A program made the position numbers and the translations under genes. This document shows, one piece after another, positions 23,555-34,440 of a stretch of DNA of 64,000 bases (its first letter is position 1; every line of letters starts with the position of its first letter). This DNA is from Gigaspora rosea (lineage: Eukaryota > Glomeromycota > Glomeromycetes > Diversisporales > Gigasporaceae), in the NCBI GenBank assembly GCA_003550325.1, contig QKWP01001126.1, positions 97,810 through 161,809 of the forward strand. Direction: 5' to 3'. The notes beneath the pieces were generated by a model. The model made no database searches, was not told where the DNA came from, and worked only from the letters and a program-made list of their open reading frames with translations.

Positions 23555-24520
23555 CTCTTATTTAAGTTTATTTAACTAGTAAGTATAGTGATCACTTATT
23601 AATTGAAATTTTTTAAATAGCTATTTATTTCTTGTTTAAGTTAACGAGTAGCTTCTTATTCGAGTTGATTTAATTGGTAAGTATAACGATAATTGTTAAT
23701 CGAGAGTCTATTTACCTATTAATATCTTATACCAATTTGGTCAGTTAGTCAATTCTTGAGCTTCTTCTTATATAAGTTGATTTGGCTAGCAAAATAGTAA
23801 TTATTTATTAATTTTAGTGCTTATCTATTTAGTTCTTATTAATGTCTTCTAAGTAAATTAATAGGTCAGTAGGTTAATTTAACTGGTAAATACAGTAATA
23901 ATCAAATAATCCATTTATATCATATTTAATTTTTATTTTAATTAAATCATTTCTTATTTATGTTAATTTAGTCAATAACTACTTAAATCTTTCTTATCCA
24001 AGTCGATTTAGCTAGTAAGCATAATGATCATTTGTTACAGAATCAAAGTATTTGAAATAATCCATTCTCTTATTAATTCTTATTCATGCTGATTTAGTTA
24101 ATATGTCAATTAGTTTCTTGATTTAATTGGGGAATATAACCATTATTAATCAAAGTACAGATGAGTTTCGTAAATATCAACCTCCCACTAATATCAATCC
24201 AAACTATAGGACAAGTTGCATTTAAATTATATAAATAATAATATAATTTTCTCATTCAATTGGTTGATATAAATGAGGGACTGTATTTGGAATAATTTAT
24301 TCGTTATACCGAATTATCCGATCTCAATTCAACTTCATTTAGTTGTATTTATTAATCGAAGTATTTGAATTAGACTATTCATTTCATTAATCTCTTATTT
24401 GTGTTGATTTAGCAATTAATTAGCTAGTACTACAATATATGTAATAAATATTCATTAATCAAAGCATTTGAAATATTTTATTCACCTCTTATTAATTTCT
24501 TATTTGCATATCTCAAAATA
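23555..24520. repeat. Decayed tandem array with TTTAR-NNN-GTAAGTATA motif
   Basis: About ten units of roughly 90-100 bp with TTATTAATTTCTTATTTATG, RTTGATTTAR and AATCRAAGTATTTGAAATA words. At 23576 (cta), 23675 (ttg), 23884 (ctg) and 24014 (cta) three variable bases stand between TTTAR or a variant and GTAAGT or GTAAAT. This is the layout of the 26473-28900 array with different unit sequence, but here several acceptor AGs are AA or GG and some donors are lost. Confidence 0.6.
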
Positions 24521-24629
24521 ATATCGATATTCTGTTGATAAATTTAACTTGCTAAATCGTATGGGCCAAAATTCAGATTTCTACAGCTTTATTATGTTTT
24601 GAACCAATCATATGCATTATTTGGCGTGA

Positions 24630-25260
24630 CTATTGTAACGAATTAAAAATTTAATTTTTAATATTGTAAATATTTTCCTTATTTGTATTATTCCCCGATG
24701 TAAATAATTCATACTAAAATGGTGGCTTGGTGGCTTAAGCACATGAATACCATTGTGGCCACATTAAGGCGTGGGGATGGCTACGTATACGTAGTCGTTT
24801 AAACTTGATGGGCAATGAAAGTTAGAAAAGCCCACTACGTAGCGTAGTAGAAGCCGCATAATCAACAAGAAAGTCGTAAGCCATCGTAGTGGTAACGTAG
24901 TAATAACTAAGTAACGTAGTTAGAATTCAAAATGTATATAAAGGCCTCGAGTTCAAGGCCAAAAGAAATTAAGTTCTTATCGATGTAAATAAAGACTTCC
25001 CTTATTATTATTAATTAAATCATATCTTTGAATACCGAAATTATACTTATCTTTGAATTCGACTTGTAACTTTAATAACCCTTTTCGTAACTCAATTCGA
25101 CGGACTGAATTGACTTGTAACCTCGAATCGGCTTTATTAAGACTCGAATTCGATATAACCCGGTTTTGGTTAATTCTTCGAAATTATACACGTGATGCAT
25201 ATCGGCCTACCGATAGGTCTATAGAAAGTCTTTTAGTTTAGATATTTATCCGATAAACGT
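24630..25260. mobile_element. LTR-retrotransposon-like remnant
   Basis: A less AT-rich block with ATGTATATAAAGGCCTCGAG at about 24930 (TATA-like), AATAAAGAC about 55 bp later (polyA signal) and several TACGTAGT words before. This is the promoter/R layout of an LTR. No paired LTR, protease, RT or integrase was found. Confidence 0.4.
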
Positions 25261-25623
25261 TGTTTCTTTTAGTCTTACCAGTATTGGCTGGTCCATTTGA
25301 AAGTAATTATATTCGTCTCGGAAGTCCCCTGCACCTGTGGGAAATTCCTAAACCTCTATATCGACACCCTAAACCCCGTGATACCTATTTCGATCCCACC
25401 AACACTCTCTCTCACCGTACACGGTTGGAGCGTAAATTGGCACTATTGTCTATATTGTTTTACCCGCTCTCCCAATCAACCGTTACACTATTGAGATTAA
25501 AAGTTATATTTTAATCGATTCTTTATGAGTTACTTTTCAGTTTCTTATCATTTTTTATGTAATTTTTAAATAATTATTTTATAAATTTTATAGTCATTTT
25601 AATAATCACAATGTTCCGACAAC
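25261..25623. other. Region with frames of unclear meaning
   Basis: Two overlapping frames (25260-25514 and 25297-25494) are richer in Pro, Arg and Leu than AT noise, probably because this is internal sequence of the neighbouring retroelement remnant. No domain recognised. Confidence 0.35.
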
Positions 25624-25626
25624 TCA

Positions 25627-25860
25627 TACAGGGGAGTCCCCAAAATTCCGGGTCGGGATATGTCGGTGTGCATCGGAATCATGATCGGCTGGATCGGAAT
25701 TGATCAATTTTGCCTCAAAGATCATAAAAAATTTTACTAATAAATCATAAAGTAAAAATGGCCAGCTGATAATTTTGCTATAGAACCTGCTAACAACTAG
25801 GGCTAAACGCCGACTAGACCCGACGCATCCGACCCGGAAATTTGGGGACAGCCTTGTAAA
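25627..25860. mobile_element. GTCGGATGCGTC element, copy 3
   Basis: Left tip CAGGGGAGTCCCCAAAATTC and right tip reading in reverse CAAGGCTGTCCCCAAATTTC. The central block is as in the copies at 22998 and 39300. Convincing flanking duplication was not found. Confidence 0.8.
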
Positions 25861-26254
25861 AATCATGTTCCGATTATAAATTTTGGCACATTTTAATTAA
25901 CAATTAATTAATTGTATATTTTTATATACAAATTTATTATTGTGTGTGCTGAGCCCATGGCTTCAAAGTCTACTAATTACACTGGATATTAATTTGCTGA
26001 TTGTTTGTGTCAGAATGAAGAAAAGTTAATAATGGCTGAGGGTAGGGAAGTAATTTACCAATAGTAATTACAATCTAAATTGTCAGGTGATTACTATTAA
26101 AAATGAACCCTACCCTTAAAAAAAGTGCGTTACTGTATTATAAGTTATAAATGCATGCATTTTTACTTGTTAATAAACTTTTTAATTTTTTTTTTTTTTT
26201 AAAAAAAAAAACTATTTACGGCTATCAAACGAATATTTTTTTTAAACAAAAAAA
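25861..26254. promoter_or_regulatory. Upstream region of the secreted-peptide gene
   Basis: TATAAGTTATAAATGCATGC at about 26139 is a plausible TATA region about 115 bp before the ATG. A palindromic A/T run (26178-26210) lies between. The remaining sequence shows no factor site I can name. Confidence 0.35.
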
Positions 26255-28966
26255 ATGCAATTCATAAAAGTCTTGGCAATTTTGATGATGTTGATTGTCC
26301 AATTGACGAGTATTGTTCCTTCTTGGGCGCTTGAAAAACGATGTATCAAATGTTAAAAATTATTATTATGATAATGATATTTTTCTTAGAAATGAAAAAG
26401 TAAATAAAAATTTTGCTTTCATTTTTAGTTTGGCCTCGTCATCCTACTTCCGAATTGGATAAAAGAAGTACTGTATTGAATTGACGATATATTGATTTAT
26501 TTTAATATATTAATAAACTTTTAAATTAAACTTCTCTTATTATTCACAGTCTGTGAGTTTAAATTCAAAATTTCATAATAATTTATAACCAAATAAAACA
26601 TCACTAATTATTTATATGTAAATTATTAGTCAGTAAGTGTAAAATTATTATATAAAATAAAAACTTATAATCATATGAGCTAATTAGATCAGCTAGTTAA
26701 AAATCGCTGGTCATTCCAATTTTTACAACATTTTCTAATCAGCTGATATGAATCTACTATTATTAAATAAAATATCACTAATTACTTGTTTATATATTAT
26801 TAGTTTGTGAGTGTGAAATTATTTTATAATTTAATCTTTATAATAATCTATTATTTAATAAAATATCTCTAATTATGTAAATTAAATTCTTAGGCCGTGA
26901 GTATAAATTTATTTTATAAAATAAATCTTTACAATAATAATCTATTATTATTAAATAAACCATTTATATATAAATCAATAGCCGGTGAGTGCAAAATTAT
27001 TTTATAAATTAGAAAACTTTATATCGATTTATTACTAATTAAAATATATTTAATCATTTATATTACTATATTATCAGAATGTGAGCTTGAGACTATTTAT
27101 AAAACTTTTTAATAATCTATTATTAAATAATTAAGTATTTTCTAATTGTTTAATATGAACCAAATTATTAGGGTGTAAGTATAAGCCTATTTTATAAATA
27201 AAAACTTTATTGCAACCACTATTAAATAAATATCTCTAATTATATAAATTATAACTATTAGGTTGTGAGTATAAACTAGTTTATAGTAACAAACCTTTAT
27301 AATAATTTACTATTAAATAAAAAAACTCTAATTTTTATATATAAATTATTAGCTCGTAAATATGCAATTATTTTTTTTATAAAATAAAAACCCTACAACA
27401 AATTACTGTCTAATAAACTATTCTTTATTTATACGTATATAAATTATTAGCTAGTAAGTATAAATTATTTTATAAAAAAAAACTTTTAATAATTTGCTAT
27501 TAAATAAAAGATTCTTAATTATTTGTATATAAATTATTAGGCTGTAAATATAAACCTATTTTAAAAATCAAAACTTTGTATAATATCTACTATTATAATA
27601 TCTCTAATAATTTATATATTATATTATTAGATTGTAAGTACATGACGATTTTATAATATAAAAATTTATAATGATTTATCATAATATTAATTAAAATACC
27701 TCTAATTATATAAATTAAATTATCAGGTCGTAAGTATAAGGCTAATTTATAAATTAAAAAGTTTATAATAATATACTATTAAATCAAAGATCTCTAATTA
27801 TTTATATATAAATAATTAGCTTGTAAGTATAAAATTATTTATAAAACAAAAAACTTTATAATAAATTGCTTTTTATATCAAATGTTTATAATTATTTATA
27901 CATTTTATTAGCTAGTAAGTATAAATTATTTTATAAAGTCAATCTTTATAATATTTACTATTAAAAAAAAAACGCTCCTAATTATTTATATATAAATTAT
28001 TAGAATGTGAGTATAAAACTATTTTATAAATTAAAAATTTTATAATAATCTACTATAAATGAAATATATTTGATTATTTATAACGAATTATTAGCTTGTG
28101 AGTATAGGATTATTTTATAATACAGTTAAACCTCTCTAAATACAACTTGTAGGTTCAGTCTTTGACAGCTTACAATTAGAGAACCATAAGAAAAATTGCA
28201 TTTATGGGCCTGAGTTAAAGGTTTATTTAGAGAAAACTTCATTTAGAGGACTGCATTTAGAGAGGTCTAATTGCAATTTATTATTAAATAAAATATATCT
28301 AATTATATAAATTTAATATATGTATTAGGTGGCAAGTATAAAACTAATTTATAAATTTAAAAAAATTATAATAATATTACTAATTATTTTATATAAATTA
28401 TTAGCTGGTGAATATAAATTATTTTATAAAATAAGAACTTATAAGATTTACTAACAAATAAAGTATCTTTAATTATTTATATATAAAATATCAGTTGGTA
28501 AGTATGAAAATCTTTATAAATTACAATCTATATTGAACAAACATTTCTAATTATTCATACATAACTTATTAGCTTGTAAGTATAAGACTATTTTATAAAT
28601 TAAAGACTTCATAACTTACAATTAATAAAATATCTCTAATTATTTATATTGAATTAAATTATTAGGTTGTAAGTATGAAATTATTTTATAAATTAAAGCA
28701 TTTACAATTAAGTATAACATTTTTTCTTATTTATATATTAGGTGGTAAGTATAAATTAATTTATAAAATAAAAATTTTACTATTAAATAAAGCCTCTTTA
28801 ATTATTTATATGCAAACTATTAGAATGTGAGTATGAGAGTATTCCTTTATAATTGTCTATTGTTAATTAAAATATTTCCAATTATTTTTATATATATCAG
28901 AAGCGGAATACAACGGAGTGTACGTTTTTTACAAGTGAAGTTGCATGTGCAATTCTCAGTGTCTGA
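26255..28966 (+). CDS. Kex2-type secreted peptide precursor with 24 one-codon microexons (model)
   Basis: Exon 1 (26255-26342) gives a signal peptide, MQFIKVLAILMMLIV and then QLTSIVPSWA, with an AxA-like cleavage site and LEKR. Exon 2 (26429-26472, acceptor TTTTTAG) gives FWPRHPTSELDKRST. Lys-Arg at both ends of FWPRHPTSELD are Kex2 sites. Donor GTATTG at 26473 leads into the tandem intron array, in which 24 units each leave three bases between AG and GT. The last acceptor ATATCAG at 28898-28900 opens the exon 28901-28966: Lys-Arg, then NTTECTFFTSEVACAILSV and TGA. NTT is an N-glycosylation sequon and two Cys flank an eight-residue loop. All parts are phase 0; the full model is 89 residues. 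Simpler alternatives are read-through to TGA at 26482-26484 (47 residues) or removal of 26473-28900 as one intron, which is also in frame. Likely secreted signal; partner unknown. Confidence 0.55.
26473..28900 (+). repeat. Tandem array of 25 intron-like segments with AG-NNN-GTRAGT joints
   Basis: Units are homologous, mostly 73-95 bp, rich in A/T. Each has GTRAGTATAAA at its start, CTAAT (branch-site-like) about 25 bp before the end in roughly 15 units, and TTATTAG or ATCAG at its end. Three-base spacers: 26550 tct, 26630 tca, 26804 ttt, 26894 gcc, 26982 ccg, 27078 aat, 27172 ggt, 27262 gtt, 27353 ctc, 27451 cta, 27541 gct, 27631 att, 27727 gtc, 27820 ctt, 27912 cta, 28004 aat, 28095 ctt, 28329 gtg, 28405 ctg, 28495 ttg, 28573 ctt, 28666 gtt, 28742 gtg, 28824 aat. 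Intron 26633-26803 is double length and holds a damaged joint at 26693. The donor after 28329 is GCAAGT, the allowed GC-AG form. Confidence 0.92.
28121..28275. mobile_element. Pogo-like MITE inside array intron
   Basis: Left end TACAGTTAAACCTCTCTAAA and right end reading in reverse TGCAATTAGACCTCTCTAAA. It lies between the joints at 28095 and 28329 and explains the 231-bp length of that intron; without it the intron would be 76 bp. Related ends at 45039-45401 and 61562-62578. Confidence 0.88.
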
Positions 28967-30835
28967 TTTGAATTCTTTATCTTGATTTCGTTTTAGGGTT
29001 TCTATATTTGAAACAATAAGAAACTTCTTATGCGTCAATGTTATATATAAGCTTAAAATACTATTTTTAGTGGCACAATAAAAAAATAGTGTAATCAAAA
29101 ACACTGCTTTATAATATTAATATGGCATGAATATTTAAATAATACTGTAATTTCGCATAATTTTGAATTGTAGCATTAAGGTGATTAAAAGTACTTATTT
29201 TTAACATATCCAAAAAATAGGATTCATAAATTATCGTAATTATTAATTAAATAGATAAATTAATATTCAGATGACTAATATAAAATAGAAAAATTCCAGG
29301 CATATCACACCTTAATCACACTAAACTCCATGGCTGAATTAGAACTTTTCTATGTCAATAATCTATTACGCCCAAGGAGATTAATCAGGTTAAGGCGAGG
29401 TACACTTGGGTCAAAATATAATAATTATTGTAAAATATTACAAAACTTAAACATTATCACCATTATAGTATGCTAAATAGTATAAAAAATTTGGCATATT
29501 TTTTTTAATAGATCATGCCCAATTAGTTATATATTATTGCATTTATAAGAATATTTTGTTATTTTTTTTAAATTTGATTTTATCCTTTTAGCTGCCAGTG
29601 AATTATAATCCAATTTTCAGACTAATGCGTTATTATCAATAACACAACCGACGTCAAGTAATACATTTTGGATGGTCATTTTGTGGCAGCAACCGCTCGA
29701 ATATGAATTATATATTATATCAGACTTAGCAAAGCCATTTAATGTTAGTTGCCTTACTGAATAAATGTTCAATTAAAATTCCAGTTACAATAAAAAAGGA
29801 CAAATCATGCATTAGTTCTTCATCTATATTTTAATGGATGGAGAAATGCGTAATCCAACGTCACAAACTCTAATAATTTTTTGTCAGGTCTTTAAACATG
29901 AAATGAAATTGAAAATGCCAAATATTACTGGGTTAAATAAAATATTTCTTGGTAATGATACTTATGGAAGCGTTTTTTCATTTTGCGGAATTGACTTCAG
30001 TGACCATATTTCGTTTTATGGATCCGTTTGGTAATCTGAATATTACTGACACGAACACAAATAATTGGTCAGTATTGCCAATTCAAAATACATAGAGAAT
30101 ATGCTATACCGAACTTTATTAAAATTAATGCATGATTTTCATTTGTGGACGATCAGGTAGTTCTTCTTAAAGATATTGGTAAAATAAAATTAATGATGAA
30201 ATAATTTCGTAAAATTGTTAAAATTGTGATTTGGTGAAATTAGTGAAACTAATTTCAACACCTCTAGTTTTTCTGCTAGTTATTTACATCAATTTGTTAC
30301 GTCCTAAAAACAATTATGCTAAACCGAGTTATAAATAAAGCCGTAACTAGTGACGTAAATAATTAATATCAGTAATATGAATATCATAAGGGAAGACACA
30401 CATCTTTATGTACAGGTACTATATTTACAGTGACAAAATAATTTTACATTATATATTTACGAAGATTTTTATTAAAATCATGTGACAAAATCTTATTAAT
30501 TAATTATCGGTCTGGTAGAATTTTCTGACAGTAATTTAGCCGACAACGCTAACTAATAATAAAGCGAGCCAACCCAATTATATCAGGATAAATTATGTCG
30601 TCGAAATAGCTGTCGGCGAAATGGTTGCCGTCGAAATTGGTTAATACCTTAATTATATCATTTTATAGAAAACTTTGCGCAAACTCTTAGACTAGATAGG
30701 CAATAGTACTAGGGTTTAGAACCATTTTTATTTTAAAAATTAAAACCGGATTTAATCAATTTTAAAATATGAAATACAAAAAAGGTTCTTAAATACATAG
30801 TACAAATCTCCAAATCGTCAAAGACCAGTGATGTT
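28967..30835. other. Intergenic, no supported gene
   Basis: An open frame at 29834-30034 (begins MDGEMRNPTSQTLIIF) is hydrophilic for 60 residues but has no recognisable domain or splice partner. Near 30540-30650 there are several GTCGNCGAAAT-like words without clear structure. Confidence 0.4.
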
Positions 30836-30956
30836 AAATGACCTCAAATGACCCTGAAATGACCGGTCATTATAGGTCATTTGAATTTTAGGTCATTTGC
30901 AAATGACTCGTGACCAAATGGCCATGGTCATTTGCAAATGACCAGGGTCATTTATA
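30836..30956. repeat. Cluster of AAATGACC / GGTCATTT words
   Basis: About ten copies of TGACC or GGTCA in both orientations within 120 bp, beginning just after CAGTGATGTTAA (30826). It looks like the left end and subterminal repeats of a hAT-type element. A matching right end was not found. Confidence 0.55.
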
Positions 30957-31244
30957 TTTTTATATTTAGTTTATATATATATATAAATTTAAAAAAATAT
31001 ATAATTATAAAAACTAAAATCTATAAATTTTATAAAATTTTTAGTATACTATAATCAGAAAAGCTAGGTTAAAATTTAATCTATATTGGGTTAGTAAAAT
31101 TTTTTAATATTATTAATTTATTTTTACTTTTTTAAATTGAATTTACTATAAATTTACTATTAATTTACTATAACTGATAAATTTTATAAGTAAATTTAAT
31201 TATTTTTGGATTTGTACCACCTTATAAAATCTATTAATTTTTCG

Positions 31245-31603
31245 AGTTTACTGAAACGCACCACTGGTGCCAACACCACAATGATTTTCACCAATCACAT
31301 TTTTTAAATGCAGTGTAACGTAAAGATCTTGTGTAATATAAATTTTTTGCCATTTTGCTATTTTTTTCAAAAATACCTTCTATCTCAAAATTTTATCTAT
31401 GAAACCACCATTTTTTTTAAAAAAAAAATTTCTTGTGAAATTTTACTATATCCTATGCCTCACCCTAACCCCTAACTATTAACTCTCACTTAACATTTAT
31501 TAAATTCAATTTTTGTTTATTTTTTTTTTGTTTATTTTTTATATTGATCTTCACATTACACTACATACTGGTGTTGAATACCAGTGGTGCGTTTTAGTAA
31601 ACT
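31245..31603. mobile_element. Family-A foldback element 1
   Basis: Ends AGTTTACTRAAACGCACCAC then TGGTGCC (left) or TGGTATT (right), inverted over about 33 bases. The core has TATGAAACCACC, AATTTCTTGTGAAATTTTAC and CACCCTAACCCCTAAC, as in the other family-A copies. Confidence 0.9.
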
Positions 31604-31887
31604 TGTAATTTTTTTAATAATTTTTTTTATACTTTAAAAACAAAGATAGATTATTAAAAATTATTTATATTTTTATTATTTATTATTATATTAAAAATTT
31701 GGTTTTTAATTATTTTTCTCTACTGTACTAACTTTAGTATAGAACATTTGCAAAATATAAGTTTTGTTTAAAGTTAATTTACACAAAATTTTATATATAA
31801 ACTTATTCTAAAACTTTGAATAAAAAAAATATTAGTATTAAAAGTACATTTTAGCAAAGCTTTAAATAAAAATAATTTTTTATGGGT

Positions 31888-32169
31888 TTTATAATTTATT
31901 GCACCTGCAATACATTGCACCCCTTCTATTAATTAAAAATTTTGCCTATGAAACCACATTTGGAGTTCTAATAAAAAATACTCCTCGTGAAATTTTGGCA
32001 TAAACTATACCCCTGCTTCATCCCAGGCCTTAACCCTAACCCTAATATTAATTAAATTTTATTTTTTGCTTTGATAAAAATTTCTTTAATTGTTTGTTAC
32101 ACAAAATCGATGATCCATATAGTTATAATAGGGGGTGCAATATATTGCACTGTGCAATAAATTATAAAT
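31888..32169. mobile_element. Family-A foldback element 2
   Basis: Ends TTTATAATTTATTGCACMTG then CAATAYATTGCACCCC, inverted over about 36 bases. The core CCTATGAAACCACATTTGGA, CTCCTCGTGAAATTTTGGC and CCTTAACCCTAACCCTAA matches family A, while the ends are unlike copy 1. Confidence 0.9.
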
Positions 32170-32225
32170 TCCATTTTTTATTATTGTAGAATAATTTTTT
32201 ATACTATACTAAATTTAGTACAGAG

Positions 32226-32648
32226 CAGTGTTGAAAATTCAAAAAAAATTTTATGATTTTTGTGAACATAATTTTTTTTCATAATGTTCACATCAAAAAT
32301 AAATATGTTCACATAGTAGAATTTAGACTTTATAATATAATGACTATTTGCAATTGACCAAAAGTTGATTCTATCTAAAAATAAGCTACTCACAGATTTT
32401 TTGTTTTCAAAATTTTCCAAAAAAGGTAGTTTATTTTTGAAATATATGGTAAATATAATCTTTATATTAATAAATTATGAATAAGAAATTATAAAAATTA
32501 AAATTTATATTCATACTATGTGAACATAAAATTTAAAATTTTTGATTTTTTATGTTCATGCTATGTGAACATAAAATATAAAAACATTGATTTTTTAAAA
32601 AACTTTATGTTCACTGTAAACACTGTGAACATATGATTTCCAACACTG
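32226..32648. mobile_element. hAT-like MITE, 8-bp TSD gtacagag
   Basis: Ends CAGTGTTGRAAAT. Flanks 32218-32225 and 32649-32656 are both gtacagag. ATGTGAACATAAA words occur six or more times in both orientations near the ends. The minus-strand frame across it is not a gene. Confidence 0.92.
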
Positions 32649-32656
32649 GTACAGAG

Positions 32657-33605
32657 GGTTTACAGATACCCATTAATCAATTAGTTGACTAATCAATTAA
32701 TCAAATAAGTTATATCTATAAAATTCAAATCAATTAGTTATCAACTTTACAGCTAATTAATTAATTCAATTTTTGATTTGTACCACTAATGTCAACTTGT
32801 AATTAATTTGCTTGACTGAATATGCTAGATTATCAATGAACATTATACTATATAAGCTGTTGGGTATTTAGACACAGTACTATATGGGGTACATATTATT
32901 ATTTATAGATTTCTCCCATCCAATACTATTATTAAGAATATTATCTTCCAGAACTATAACACTAGCAAAAAGTAGCTCTAGTAGTTAGTAATTTGTTTGT
33001 GCAAGTTTTTTTAATAAATAAATTTACAAATATTATTGGTAAATCTTCTTAATTGCCAACCCAGATAAGATTCGCAATATTTTTATATTAGAATTGGGGC
33101 AAAATAAATATATAACAACATAGTACAAAATCTAAAACAGGCCTGTATATATAAAATTTTTATATAATTTAAAGAATTCTAAAGATGTTTTTACTTATAT
33201 CTTCTTATCTACAGGTCCAATTTTAATGAAATTTTACTAGTAGATGCACAAGAACCTGCTCTACAACTTTACTTATATCAAAAAATAATATTTACTTAGT
33301 ACAAAAAAAACTTTTCATAAGTTTCATAATCAGATTTACTAAAATATTGTTTATATATTTGTTTATCCCCAATTTCATATATAGTAATAATATAGCTATA
33401 TTGCTGATCTTATCCGGATTGGTAATTAATGACCTTGATGTGTCTTTCAAAAATGACACTTTAAATAATTGTTCTAAAGCATTATGTTAGTTGAAATTGA
33501 TTTAAAAATTTCTAAAAAAAGACAATGATATAAAAAATTTCTTAGTGAAAATACTTTTAATAACTTCAATTTAAATTTTACTTAGAACAAAATATAGTAA
33601 TTAAT
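32657..33605. other. Intergenic with ATCAATTAGTTG words
   Basis: 32670-32770 has palindromic AATCAATTAGTTGACTAATC words followed by TTGATTTGTACCACTA, which resembles the right end of the 56440-56978 family. No left end was found. The rest is featureless. Confidence 0.4.
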
Positions 33606-33621
33606 ATAAATATTCTTTGCA

Positions 33622-33773
33622 GTAGGTTTAGGTCACAGATAGTCAAGAATGTCTGAGTCTCTTGTACTTAATATAGTATAATATTGTATCACATAATATA
33701 TACAAACATATACTTAATAATAAAGTCTTCGAGACACGACCTCACCTTAAAAAAAAAAAATAAATAAATAAAA
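33622..33773 (+). mobile_element. 5'-truncated LINE tail with 16-bp TSD
   Basis: Flanks 33606-33621 and 33774-33789 are both ATAAATATTCTTTGCA. The insert shares GTAGGTTTAGGT, GTCTGAGTCTC, AATAAAG and CCTCACCTTA with the 3' end of the plus-strand LINE (54015-54195) and finishes in an A-rich tail. This is the mark of target-primed reverse transcription with a 5' truncation. Confidence 0.92.
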
Positions 33774-33789
33774 ATAAATATTCTTTGCA

Positions 33790-34440
33790 ATTACTGATCT
33801 ACAATTTGTTATAATAATATATTATTATAGAAAATTAAAGTTTAATGATTTAAATTTTTTTTTATCTATTGTGTCAAGATTCTGAAAGCTAAACTTTATA
33901 ATTTTATTTCTTTGACACCTGTTTTATCAAATTAAGTCTTTTTATCATAGTTAAAGAATACATAAATTTTAGAATATTTATTTTTTTTTGCATGTATAAA
34001 TATAACATACTTTATAAAACTGGTATAATATGAAATTAAAACAACTAAAATTATTTATTATTTTTATTGGTTAAAATTAGAGTAAGATAAGAATAATATA
34101 TGAAAAAAAAATGTTTAAAGTAAAATTTGGCAAGAAATTTCTTTTGCTAAAATGCAAAAAAATAGTTTTATAAACAAAATTTTATATTATTAGTAATCAA
34201 TTTTTTAAAAAAGGGAATTGCTTCAATTTCACATTACACAATTTTATTACTGACCAGAGGGTAGCAATATATTTTTATAATGATAAATTATAAAAATTTT
34301 AAAATTTAATATATTAATTTTAAAATTTGGCAACTTTAAAAATTATTCAATACAGTATTTTATATAAATCAATTTTTAGATAATTTTTTCTATTTTAAGT
34401 TATAATCAACACTTAAATTAGTTCTCATTTAAATTGTGGT
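33790..34440. other. AT-rich intergenic, nothing recognised
   Basis: No gene or paired repeat. Confidence 0.6.

Noticed and set aside
26473-28900. CRISPR-like array, because of regular units with short variable spacers
   Set aside because: Spacers are three bases, repeats are diverged, the genome is eukaryotic and the constant parts are splice signals.
28847-29104. 85-codon frame on the minus strand over the last exon of the peptide gene
   Set aside because: No family features; the plus-strand reading with acceptor, Lys-Arg and stop explains the region better.
29834-30034. 66-codon frame starting MDGEMRNPTS
   Set aside because: Plausible composition but no partner exon, domain or homolog I recognise; too weak for a gene call.
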